In this document: positions 12,391 to 30,049 of the stretch, piece by piece
How the letters are laid out: every line of letters begins with the position of its first letter
How positions within the stretch are numbered: position 1 is the first letter of the stretch
DNA from: Gossypium raimondii
Lineage: Eukaryota; Streptophyta; Magnoliopsida; Malvales; Malvaceae
Reading direction: 5' to 3'
NCBI RefSeq assembly: GCF_025698545.1
Contig: NC_068577.1
Coordinates: 1 to 64,000, forward strand
Length of the DNA stretch: 64,000 nucleotides
The notes under the pieces: generated by a model
What the model saw: the letters and a program-made list of their open reading frames with translations, nothing else
Databases searched by the model: none
Told to the model about the DNA's origin: nothing
Made by a program: the position numbers and the translations under genes

Positions 12391-12660
12391 CCCTAGACCC
12401 CAAGCCGGGATATCCCTAAATTGGGATATCCCAAGCCGGGATATCCCATTCTTGGGATATCCCTCGCTGGAATAACTACGTCAGGTGACCCGGTCCAAAC
12501 ACGTTAAAAATCTGAACCGGTCACCAAAACTGCTGAACCGGCCACAAAAAATACTGAACCGGGACGGGATATGATGGGGATAATCTTGGAACAGCCTATC
12601 TTGGTACGGGATAGCAGGGGGATATCCTAGGATCAGAATAAGAATGAAAATAAATTCAGG
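12391..12660. repeat. GGGATATCC-rich block, copy 3
   Basis: Four GGGATATCC words follow each other at 12407-12462, three of them extended to GGGATATCCC and alternating with AAGCC and ATTGG spacers. They are followed by the same CAGGTGACCCGGTCC and CTGAACCGG words as copies 1 and 2. The block ends with GGGGGATATCCTAGG near 12619. Of the three copies this one keeps the cleanest palindromes. Confidence 0.6.
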
Positions 12661-12764
12661 GCTTATTAAAGAAACCAATTTTATAATAAGTACGAACAAT
12701 CCCAACTATTTTAAAGAAAATATACCCAATCCTTACCGATGAATGCAACCACCTAGCAGTATGA

Positions 12765-13345
12765 AAAAGAAAACATATATGCATACACGAATCATGACAA
12801 TCTCCACCGTATATGATCATGAAACCCAAATCGACAAAAACCTTTGCAATTAGCAAATCGGTTGAAATTCTCCAATTCTTCAATTACTATCAATATTAAC
12901 AAGCACCCCAATTAGATTATTATTTTTTTAAAAACTAAAGTACAGATTTTTTAAGAAAACTAAGAAACAGAATGTCACAACTCACTTCGAATTAAAAAGA
13001 CATGTTATTCCCATCCAGAAAAAACCACCAAATAAACTCTACAGATGCAGTAAACAATGTACATACGGATGCTTTTTGTTTAGGCAATTAGTATTCTGCT
13101 AAGCAAAGATTTAAAAGAAATAGACAATAACACAAAAGCTATAATATTAAACAGAGGGAAATAAACAATCCAAAAATAAACAAAAAAGAAGAACAAGACC
13201 CACATCTATAGATTTGAAAGACGGAACGAAACAGCGATATCTAAAGCTGAAAACCAAAAACCCTAAGAAAAACCCACTGAAATACAAGTAAAGAAGCATG
13301 GATCTGAAACTAAAACAGAGATTGATACCTGAAATGAGTCTCTTA
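12765..13345 (-). repeat. Second copy of the 9.7-10.3 kb direct repeat
   Basis: Matches 9665-10330 about 3.1 kb away, sharing words such as AATCATGACAATCTCCACCG and GCAAATCGGTTGAAATTCTC. The leader part present at 10.35-10.50 kb is missing after 13345, so this copy is truncated. Confidence 0.6.
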
Positions 13346-15135
13346 CAATCTATACAACATTTCATCTACCTGGTAGAAATAGAAGAATGCAATACAATCA
13401 GAAAAAGAAGAAAACCATTTAATGTAGAAAATTGGATGTGGAAATTCTAATAGCATGCGTTCAGCGTAAACTGGACTGAAAACTAATTTCATAATAGTAG
13501 GTTTCTAAAGTTACAAAAATCTCTTCTATTTAACCCAGTGTAGAGGAGGGCGGTTAATTTCTTAACCCTTTTCTAACAAGAATTTCCATATTTAAATTTA
13601 AATTTATCATTATTAAAGACTTAAAGTCCCGTAAAGCTAGCAATTGAGCTAAGGGGAATCTTCTCAAGTAGAAAAGTTAATCAATCTTCCCATTAACAAC
13701 TTTCAAGTCTACTTAAATCCAAATTGCATTCAGTGATTAGACATTTTGTACTATAATAAAAAAATCCATGCAAGATCAACTTAATAATAAGCATGCAGAA
13801 ATAAATGAACATAGGCTTTACTATTTTTTAAGCTCTGGGCCATCCTATCTCCATAAGTGGCAACTCAAAATTCAATACAATTTAGAACATAGTAATGAGC
13901 ATCAACCAAGACATTGCAACCTTCAATGTCCAGGTGTATGCCCAGCAATTGCACCTTAGAGCCAAATGATAAAAGCACCCTAGACCCTTTAGGGAAAAGT
14001 ACATTCGATCACACATGCACACCTGGTGCATCTAGATACACTTTAATGTAAGGCGATACGTGCAAAACAAAAACCCAACTACTTCAAGTTCTATTAGGTT
14101 TCTTTTTCCTTTGAATTAATGTGCATAATATTTGAATATCCAACAACAGGCAAGAACAACATGGGATCATAAGGAAATCGTGCAGCTTGGTCTATTAATG
14201 AAAAAAAAATTTGCACGTTTTGTAGATAAGCTGGATCACAATTTAGAGTTTATTATCATAACTATATTTATTAACCTTGGTATATAAATGGATAGACAAA
14301 TATATCTTTTGCCTTACTGCACTTAGGCAAGCTCTTTTTTTTAATTTCTTGCCCCTGCACCTCAGGAAATAAAAGAATTTTAGCACCTAGAATGCGCCTT
14401 GTGCCCTTGACCATACAAGTTCTACCTATCAGTCATAATATTTTCTGGTACTTTGTTGTTATTAGAGGAAACTTCCTTGCACCTTCTTAAGAAATAAGAA
14501 GACATGTTTAACAAAATTTCTAGACAAAATTTCATGTTCTTGCGGATATTAGAATAGCATATTAAACAAAAACATATTAAGCTCCAAACTTCTTGATTGT
14601 ACTCCATTCCAAGCTAGAGACAACTCCCAGCTAGATATCCAACAATATTTGAAAGAAATACTAATCATACAACGCAAGTATGCTTACTTGGATTTTGTCT
14701 ATACTTCACTACTTTTTTTTTTCTGTACATTGAAATTTTACTAGTTAAAAAAAGTTCAAGTTTCATTCAATCAAACATTAGCAACCAGGATAGAGAGGAT
14801 TACCGAGTCTATGGCAATAGAAAACCGGATTTTTCCGCCTCCTACCAGTCCTACAAACAATCAAAAGCAACAATAAAAAAAATACCCAACAAAAACCATA
14901 AATGAATTTACTCAACAAACAATCAAAAGCTTATGTTGATCTTTCAAACTTGAAAAGGATTTCCAATCTAACACTGATTTGTTCAATAATTTAAAGAGTT
15001 TTTTTTATATACTTGGAGAGTCATATAACATATCTATGTCCAGGTGTATATTACACATGGATCTTGAATACAAGTTCTTAAAAATAAAAAAGGAAATTGG
15101 GAGCAACATAAGTAACATGGAGCTAAAAAGTTAAA
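13346..15135. other. Non-coding spacer
   Basis: AT-rich DNA without a supported gene. A short block at 14805-14850 (minus) has splice-like borders but no recognisable product, so I leave it unassigned. Confidence 0.35.
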
Positions 15136-15141
15136 ACATAC

Positions 15142-15772
15142 CCAATAGCACTCGCAATACTATTTTAGGCATTTTGACCTCTTGCATTTGCATCCACTTT
15201 TGTGCTTGGCTGATGGTGTGTTCATCTTGTCAAACACTTATGAAATTACACAAATTTAAAGGGAAAAAAGTGTAGGATTATAGAATTTATAATTACAGTA
15301 ACATTAGGGGAATCATTAGTTGGGTTAACAATAGGTGGACAAATGCGAGAGGGTTAAGCAATTCAATTTGAAGTCGAATATCAAGAACAATAACCTCATA
15401 ATCTGGCTTGTTCAAACAGTTATCACATGCACAATAATCCTTGCAGTAAATCCCTGCTGCAAAGCACTCACAATAAATGCCAATCACAACAAACAACAAA
15501 ACTCAACAGATGTTCTAAACATCTTCACTATTTTTGAGCACCCTCTGAACATTCAGGGTATGATGTTCCAAACATCTTCTAAATACATGAAGAAAACTTA
15601 AAAGAAAATGAAACATACCGATCTCGAGTATATGCTTAAACCAAGTCCGAGTAACATATTACTCAAGTGAAATGTTCTGTCTCGCATGTGAACTTACAGT
15701 TTCAAACATCTGGATCTTCTACAGTTGCAGTGTTTACAAGCTTCAGTCTCATCTGGGAATGTTTCTCTATTC
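15142..15772 (-). pseudogene. TCX (tesmin/TSO1-like CXC) DNA-binding protein pseudogene fragment
   Basis: TCX proteins bind DNA through two cysteine-rich CXC repeats. Exon A (about 15772-15698) encodes EACKHCNCRRSRCLKL; exon B (15476-15297) encodes [19 protein letters not shown] then [19 protein letters not shown] and LLNPLAF; exon C (15225 to about 15142) encodes HKSGCKCKRSKCLK and YCECY. Breaks: the base pair before exon B reads AT, not AG; a one-base loss after LLNPLAF shifts the frame; a TAG stands in place of the usual lysine before YCECY (15162-15160). The rest of the second CXC repeat and the N- and C-terminal regions are not found. It is a clear relic of a host gene. Confidence 0.8.
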
Positions 15773-15907
15773 CTGAATTCAATAAATCCCACAGCTAAGA
15801 AAGTAATGTGAAACTTGCCTCTCCCCTTTTGAGCTATCTTGGGATTTGGGTAGTTGGTCAACCCTGTCAGCAAATTGTTCATAAGGGATTCTGAGCTGGT
15901 GAAAACA

Positions 15908-17121
15908 TTACACTTTCTGAGAATCCTTCATATTTTCTAGTAAACAAAGTCCATGGTGATCGCTATCAACATGATCACCAACTCTCCTAGCTGATGAGAT
16001 CAAGGGATCATGGTTTAATGGTCGAACTCCATGGTGATCATTATCAACATGATCACCGACTCTCCCAGCTGGTAAGATCAAGGGATCATGGTTTAATGGT
16101 AGAATATGAGATGGGAGCTGAATTAACATGGCCTGATTTCCACCAAGGGAAGAGGGTCGAGAATCTAAACCTTGACACACACGTTCCATAAAGTCATCAG
16201 ATTCAACATGTTCCCAGATGTTAGATAAAAATTCCATCTTATCCAACCTTCCATCATCGGAAATCTCAACTATGCCATCATTTGTATTATTATTAGTTTT
16301 TCCAGTGGTCACGTCTGAGGCATTAAAACAAGCACCATGTAGTTCATCACGTTGAGCCCAGTATTCACCATGTTTGATCAGAGAATCGTCTTGGTTACGA
16401 CCATTTGAACTTGACCCACCAATTTCATCTCTATCTGTGTCTGAATCATTGAAGGTTAAGGGAGAATATAAGTTTATAGAAGAAGAATAGGGGGAAAGTT
16501 GTCGATGTTCAAGTGTCTCGAAGTTGTCATCACGGTTCAATATTGTAAGACTTGGAGGAGAAACAGGATATGCCCTAGACGAACCCAAACTATTAGCTCT
16601 GCGAAGCTAATGTTACCCGAAAAGAAGCTAAAGCCAGAGAGGCAGCGAGAAGGAGAGTGATGCACTGCTGTGGTGGCTCTGCCAGAGCTGCTACCACTTC
16701 TCGAGGCATCTATATCTACACCATTGGAAGATATGCATGGCAGTGGCATTTCATAATCAGATGCCGATTCAGCTTTAACCTTTCTGGAACATTCTCTTTT
16801 CACTTGATCCGACTCATATTCCCGTTCTCTCCTGTTCTGGTTGGTGAAATTAGAGCCGTAGTCTTTATTATGGTGATCAACAACAACCACCTGAAGAAGC
16901 GAACTTCTTTTTCAAGGAAGAGGAAGAAGAGAGAGGGGAAAATATGAGACAAGAGAATGGAGAAAGACCTGACGGTCAAAGTGGGAGTCAGCAGATCCAG
17001 AAGGCGCTCCCAGGCGAGAGGATTGGAAAACTCTATTCTTTCCAATAGATCTTCCCTTCCTCCCACCACTCGACGAGGAAGCTCCTCCCCTGCAAGAACC
17101 CTTGCTCCCACCGGATCCCAT
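15908..17121 (-). pseudogene. 5' exons of a RING-H2 E3 ubiquitin ligase gene, probably broken
   Basis: Exon 1 (17121-16969) encodes MGSGGSKGSCRGGASSSSGG, an N-terminal MGS that could be myristoylated. Exon 2 starts at 16890 after TTCTTCAG and is rich in Ser, Arg and Glu. It contains SGNISF, then after a small deletion near 16605 that shifts the frame, RANSLGSSRAYPVSPPSLTI. This order matches a plant family of about 500-700 residues ending in the RING-H2 CYICLVEYEEGDSMR. The second frame runs to a stop at 15908. Positions 15960-16100 hold an in-frame tandem duplication of 26 codons (LNHDPLI..RVGDHVD.DHHG). The expected middle and RING exons do not follow; a RING exon of this type lies at 5.6 kb. 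Whether a rescuing splice exists cannot be judged from DNA alone. Confidence 0.6.
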
Positions 17122-18376
17122 CAGTTCTAACCTAAACACACACAAAAATAAGCCTAAATTACGTCATTGCTTGAAAAATGCATGCATATTCTTTACAAAA
17201 TACAAGCAGAGTAGAACTTTGATATACTACCTACTTACCGATGTATTCAGATTTCAGATCAGATCTGGACCATGGATTGGTTGTGCTTGTGTCTTGAAAG
17301 AGTTTTAAATAAACTTAACAGATCTTTCAAAAAAAAAAAATACCCATTAATGAATAATATATTGTTGAGCTGAAGAGATTGTTATTAAATATTTAATAAT
17401 AATATTTACGACATCAATTTACAAAAATAAAGTATCAAAACTGAATTTTCGGTAAATATAAATTGAAACTAAACTACAAAGTAATCATCATACTATTCAT
17501 ATCGAGCTGCTTTTCATTAGTATTTGGTTTGAAATTCTTTTCCTTCACAAATAGTAGGAACTGATGATATATTTATTTAGCTTGACATTTTAGAGGTGAT
17601 TGAATAGGCTCTTTGTAAGCTTCCAGTAGTGGAACTGAATATGAGATTTCAGCAGTTAACTAATATAAGCGTTTTCTCCATCATCAGGAAAAGGTCATTG
17701 AAAAAGGTTCTGTTGAAAGGTTCTGTTGAAACCTTGATGTATGAGCATTTACGTTTTGCACAAGGCTTGCTTGAGGTGTTGATCTTTGTGACTTCTATCA
17801 CCATATGGAATAAAGGCATCATTAGCTAAATAATTCTTTTCTTCCCTATAGCAGTTTTTACTGGGAGAAATATGTTTTGCAGAAAGGAGAAAACAAGGTC
17901 CTTCAGATTTCAATGTTTGAATAGCATTTGATTTATATGTTCTTTTTTCATTAATTTCAAATTCATTAGAAATGTTTATTGATTGCACAAGTCAGAGAGG
18001 TGAACCAACATTTTTGTTAAATTGATTACCTTCATTGTTTAACTATTGACTTCACTTCCAAAATGACATGTGGTTTATGTACAAAGTTTAGCTCAAATGA
18101 GAAAAGAATTATAAATTTGTGGATATCAATTTAATGTGTTGCTTAATGATGATATTAGTGGGCATTTCATATCCCTCGGCATTTAGTAATGATTGAGTGT
18201 TGCTGAAAATGTGATTTCACTGATTTTCTACCATGCTAACGGCTATGTATTATTATCCTAATATATGCAACTTTTTCCATGATAGTTTGTATTCTCCTTA
18301 TGATGGTAGGATGAGAAAGTTCCTTCATTGTGTTCCTTCTTCATGGAGAGGAATTGCTGTCTTCTTGAACATTTCT
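17122..18376. other. Spacer between divergent gene remnants
   Basis: Contains the presumed promoter of the minus-strand RING-H2 piece and the upstream region of the plus-strand PPR remnant. A 15-bp word AAAAGGTTCTGTTGA is tandemly repeated near 17701-17730. No gene is supported. Confidence 0.35.
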
Positions 18377-18377
18377 C

Positions 18378-19815
18378 GTGATAAGCTTTCCTGCAAAGAT
18401 GATCAGGTTTGTTGTCTCTTCTTTGATCCATTGTTTCCAGCTCTTATCTCATTGTTATCCCCAAAGTTTTGCCCCCAAATCTGGTCCACCTTTCTTCAAA
18501 AGATATTTGGGCTCAATACTCCACTTGTCGCACTCTGCCAATACCAGGCCTTTTCCCGATTATTCCCCAAAGAAACCTACCGTCAAGGACTCAAAATTTG
18601 TGCATCAAATCTCAAATGCAATAAAATTATACCGTTCTGAGCCCCTGTCGTGTTCTAAAGCCTTATGAGTCCAAATTTAGATCTAATTATTTGATTTGGG
18701 TTCAGATGAACATTAAGGGTGAATATACACTTGTTTTGGATTTCTTTGAGTGGGCATGCTTGCATAGAGACCCAACACTCAAAGCCCGTTGCATTGTTTT
18801 CCAAATTGACACAGCTTCTAAAGATTTAAAAATGGCTCATCAACTTATTCATGACTTTTGGTCAAAACCTGATTTGGATATTGATCTATCATTCAGTTAC
18901 ATCCTTGACCGTTTAATTTATACTTACAAGGATTGGGGTTCAGATCCCAAAGTGTTTGATGTTTTTTTTCAAGTTCTTGTTGAACTCGGGTTGCTTGATG
19001 AAGGGAATAAGCTCTTTGACAAAATTTTGAATTATGGATTGATTATCTCTGTTGATTCTTTAAACATATATCTTAGCAAATTAAGAGACCATCTTGGTGG
19101 CTTTTGGAGAGCTGTAAAAGTTTTCTTTGAACTTCCTGATGTTGGCAGCTGTTGGAACACAGCGTCATACAACATTATCATTCACTCCCTCTTTAAATTA
19201 GGGATAATAAAAGAAGCCCACCGTTTACTCTTGCAATTGGAGTTGAGGGGCTGTTTTCCTGATGTTGTAACATACAGCACCATAATTGATGGATATTGTC
19301 ATAGGGGAGGCTGCAAATGGTGTTAAGGATAATTGACGAAATGCAAAGTAAAGCATTAAAGCCCAACCATTATACCTATAGGCTATAGCAGCGTAATATA
19401 TCTACTGTGCGAGATTGGTAAGGTAGTTCAAGCAGAGGAGGCTTTGAGAGAGATGTTGAACCAGGGAATACTCTCTGATAGTGTGGTATACACAACTCTC
19501 ATAGATGGTTTCTGTAAGCTAGGGAATATTGCTTTTGCGTACAAGTTGTTAAATGAGATGCAGCGTTGAAAAATTATCCCTGATTTATTAACTTATACCT
19601 CTATAATCTGTGGGTTATGGCGAACTGGAAAGATGACAGAAGCTTGTAATGTCTTTCAAGAAATACTTGGAAGAGGGTTGGAAGCCGATGAATTTACATA
19701 CACAGCACTTATTGATGGTTATTGCAAGGCAGGTGAAATGAAAAAGGCCTTCTCCCTCTATAATCTGATGGTGCAAATGGGGCTTATACCAAATGTTGCG
19801 ACTTATACTGCAAAA
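18378..19815 (+). pseudogene. Pentatricopeptide-repeat (PPR) protein pseudogene, 3'-truncated
   Basis: PPR proteins bind organelle RNA. The N-terminal frame (18378-18668) gives a basic, mitochondria-like leader and PTVKDSKFVHQISNAIKLYR. A 1-2 base shift near 18645 leads to the next frame (18700-19326) with WACLHRDP, NTASYNIIIHSLFKLGIIKE and PDVVTYSTIIDGYC repeats. A further shift near 19312 and a TGA at about 19567 break the repeats that follow (VVYTTLIDGFCKLGNIA, PDLLTYTSIICGLWRTGKMT, FTYTALIDGYCKAGEMKKA, NVATYTA). The repeat array stops abruptly near 19810, where unrelated sequence begins. P-class PPR proteins usually have ten or more repeats, so about half is missing. It reads as a relic. 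Confidence 0.8.
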
Positions 19816-20184
19816 ATACAACAGAGAAAAACACATAACTCAAAAATTAAAAACGTAAAAAAAAATCTGACCAGTTTATACGAATGGTTAATTAATTTCC
19901 GAAAAATATCATCCTATTGCGGGCAATAAGAAAGTTCCGAACAAATCTAAATATTATCCAGACAAAAAAAATAACGACTGAAAAAGTTATTCAGACATTA
20001 TTAGAAATAAAAAATTCTCCATATTTCAATGTCGGATAATTGACCCTAGGCACTTACGCTGCATCAAGATAAATAAACGACAAAACAAAAACAAAAAAGT
20101 GCTTCCCCTAAATATTAAAACCGTGGAACAATAGAGATAATTCATTAGCTTAATCAAATTGGATCTCTCTTACAACAACCTAAA

Positions 20185-20352
20185 ATGAAGGTAAAAGTTG
20201 TGTGCAGGAAGTTGTATGACTACGTCCAATACGATCTCAAAGAAATAGCTTTCCCTTCTTTATTGCCTGATCCTCCCCACATCAAAAAGCGCCGCAAATT
20301 GACTTGGCACGAGCGCTTCTTGGTACTTCTCTTTTCCAATTTCTCTTCCGCA
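20185..20352 (+). CDS. Short gene 5' exon encoding MKVKVVCRKLYDYVQYDLKE
   Basis: An ATG at 20185 opens a basic reading frame with RKLYDYVQYDLKEIAFPSLL, PDPPHIKKRRKLTWHERFL. Two donors keep the frame: TTG|GTACTT after 20322 and GCA|GTAAGAG after 20352; without splicing the frame ends at 20406. I think this is the first exon of a small conserved plant protein, but I cannot name its family and no downstream exon is visible before the opposite-strand HINT1 gene ends at 21117. It may be a truncated copy left by the same rearrangement that cut the PPR gene 370 bp upstream. Confidence 0.45.
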
Positions 20353-21116
20353 GTAAGAGTTTTGTTTGCTTATTTATTTCTGGGTTTTAATGATGAATGC
20401 TGTTAGATTCTGGGTTTCCCCCCTTCCTTTATATAATTGTATTTTTTTGATGGTTTATGTGATGGAGAAGCTATATTAGTACTGGATTGTAGTTTAGATA
20501 TTACTGCCAGTTTAAAGAGCATGGCTCTTTCATTTCTCTATCATAGTAAAATAGTGAGCTTGGTTTGTAAATTAACCCTGTACTTGTTAAAATGTTGTTG
20601 TGAAAATATTTAATGTCAGATTCTCTGAAAATATTCCTTCTATCGAAAACAAACCCATATAATGGGAAATCATAAATGAGTCCTACGCAGGGGTTCCATA
20701 AAATTGAGAGAATTTTGAGACTGAACCAAAAACTTGTCCTTTTTATCCCACATTCAACTCTTACGAAAAAATAAAAACAATGCAGGGAAAGTAGAAAATT
20801 TTCAAACAGTTTATTATGCCTATTATTAAGTGCAGGTGCTCTAGTAACAAATTTCATCTCTCCATGTAAGATCTTGGTCAGAGACCTAAGAATTCATATT
20901 TCTCATGCACTGAAAACCAGTTAAATTATATTAAATAGGCATAAAGCTGGGGAACTTTAAACAGGCCTCGTTGAGATTCCAAGCAATGCATTTCACAAGG
21001 TTCATTAGTTTTCCCTATTCAAGAGTGTACTCCATTGATCATCGATGAAAGCCCACATGTCGGCTTTCGTTATTGAAGTTATCATGAAATACCTATATCA
21101 ACTATAACTTCTTTAT

Positions 21117-28093
<6,977 letters not shown>

Positions 28094-29475
28094 CTATAAA
28101 TATAATCACTAACCCTAGTTTCTTGCCTTTTTGCATCAGGTGAAAAATTTATATAAAAATTATATTTAATATAAAATTAGGTAAATCGCATAAATAGTCA
28201 TCCAGCTACCAAAATTTTTTTATTTTAGGCACTTAAAATAAAAAATTTACAATTTAAGCATCCATCTTACATATTTCGATCATTTGACCACTCACTTAAA
28301 ATCATAAACGGCAAGCTAACGTTGCAGTTAAAAATTGAATATAATAATAAATTTAGCTCTTAACTTTTACATATTAAATCGATTTAATTATAATTTTAAA
28401 ATTAATCCTCAAAGTTTACAAATATTCTAAATCGATCTTAATCCTAAAAAATTAAAAATTAAAAACATTGAATATGTTAAAATATATACAAAAATATGAT
28501 TGTTGACAAAAATATATAAAAATACAAAAATATTTTCAAAAATATAATAATAAATATTAATATTAATATTAAAATAATTATATTAATATTAATTAAAAAA
28601 AAACTCCCCACCCCACTACCCACATAATCATAAAGCTTTGTATGTATATAATTACATTAATTTAGTATCTATATAATTTATTATTGTTTTACTTTTTCTT
28701 TGTGGGGTCAATTGAATTCGTAATATTGTGTGGCTCCGGCCATAAGCACTACTTGAAAGCTAACTCTACTCTCTATTGACCAGAATATGATGATTTAATG
28801 AAATGTTAATGGATGTGAGAAACAAGAGGCTAGGCAAAGACCTATAACTGTTAAGGATGCTTTCAACGAGGCATTAGAGGAAGCCAGTATACTTGATTAG
28901 AGGAAACGAGGCATTAAACCTATAACTGTTAAGGATGCTTTCAACGAGGGTATTTTACATGGCTAATAATTGAGGGGCAAGAGATTTGGTCAAGGAAAGC
29001 TTGGACCGCTTCGTAGCTACTGCAGATTGGATCGAGTTATTTTTGAATTTGCTGGTAGGATTCTTGATTTAGGTGATGTTAAATCATAACCCAATATTCA
29101 TGGACACATATGGCATAAAGAAATGAAATCTTAGAAGAAACTTTCGTTTCGATGCGTGTTGATTTGAAGAATTTGATCTGAATTTCAATTAAGTTAAAAA
29201 TATTAAAAAATATTTTTTTATGAAAATAATACATAAACTTTTAATAAATATATTTTTATATTATTATTTCACTAATCACCAATGTAATCCGAGTTTGCTG
29301 ATTGCCAAGTCCATCTGTAGTGAGTAGAACCAACAAGGGGCAAGGGCCAATCAAGGCTGTTTTTTTTTTCATTTAATCCACATATTTAATATATCATGTC
29401 AATTTTTTCAATTGTGTGAAGCTCGGGGAGAAAAAGAGCATTTATCTGGCTTATCCACAACGAGAGTGCAAAGAA
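28094..29475. other. Divergent promoter region of HINT1 and PSRP5, with repeat pieces
   Basis: AT-rich DNA between two divergent genes. Positions about 28180-28420 resemble common dispersed plant repeats with AATAGTCA and TTTAGGCACTTAA words. Further right lies a LINE-like piece (separate entry). The last 60 bp before 29476 should hold the PSRP5 leader. Confidence 0.4.
28800..29080 (+). mobile_element. Possible LINE endonuclease-domain remnant
   Basis: Frames on the plus strand give DAFNEALEEASILD and later ESLDRFVATADWIELF, which resemble the L1-type LINE endonuclease end (LxECGLxDLGF ... ERLDRxxAxxxWxxLF). A 31-bp word (start CCTATAACTGTTAAGGATGC) occurs twice, at about 28839 and 28918, showing a local duplication inside it. 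The piece is short and broken. Confidence 0.4.
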
Positions 29476-30049
29476 ATGGCAATGGCTCTCCTTAGCTTTA
29501 ATCCACTTCACTGTCTCCTGTCTACACCGGTTTCTTCTTGCACAACATCCTTGCCCATTGCTGTTTTACCAAGTAAGTCACGTTTCTCTTAACTTGGTGT
29601 TCATTGGGGATTTTGATCGAACACCTCTGGGCATTGTGATCTCTTCGATAACTCGTTGTAACGTAAACTTCTCTTTTATCTTGTTTGAAAAGTTTTGCTA
29701 CTGGTTGTCAGTGTCCAGGTTGCGTTTAAAACCCATTAATCATCCTCAATCAAAATGTTCAATTGGTAGACAAATTGTACCCAACAAAAAAAGGTTGGCG
29801 ATGAAGGTACAAGCATCGTCTGCGAGTACCGATAGCGAGGCACAGCTTCCAGAAGAAACAAAGAAGGAAGCTTTGCCGGTTGAACAACTTCCTCTGGAGT
29901 CCAAGATGCAGCAGATGACGGAACAGAAGATGAAGATGAAGCTGGCAAAGAAAATAAGACTTCGTAGAAAGCGACTTGTTCGCAAGAGGAAGATGAGAAA
30001 GAAGGGACGATGGCCACCTTCCAAGATGAAAAAATTGAAGAATGTGTGA
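29476..30049 (+). CDS. Plastid-specific 50S ribosomal protein PSRP5 (cL37)
   Basis: This nuclear-encoded protein is part of the chloroplast large ribosomal subunit. Exon 1 (29476-29572) starts MAMALLSFNPLHCLL and is Ser/Thr-rich, as expected of a transit peptide; exon 2 (29712-30049) begins after TTGTCAG and joins in frame, giving 144 residues. The C-terminal half is diagnostic: LPLESKMQQMTEQKMKMK, LAKKIRLRRKRLVRKRKMRK and KKGRWPPSKMKKLKNV, extremely basic for rRNA contact. An alternative acceptor 6 bases downstream would create a stop, so 29712 is preferred. Length and composition match the family. No damage is seen. Confidence 0.9.

Noticed and set aside
12656-13365. Minus-strand frames of 72-75 codons in the repeat units
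   Set aside because: They lie in T-rich intron-like sequence, recur with changes in each copy and show no protein-like composition.
14805-14850. Splice-bordered block as the missing end of the second TCX CXC repeat
   Set aside because: None of its frames gives the expected cysteine pattern.
16600-16625. A tiny intron restoring the RING-H2 frame
   Set aside because: The GT..AG pair there would enclose fewer than 20 bases, below any plausible plant intron.
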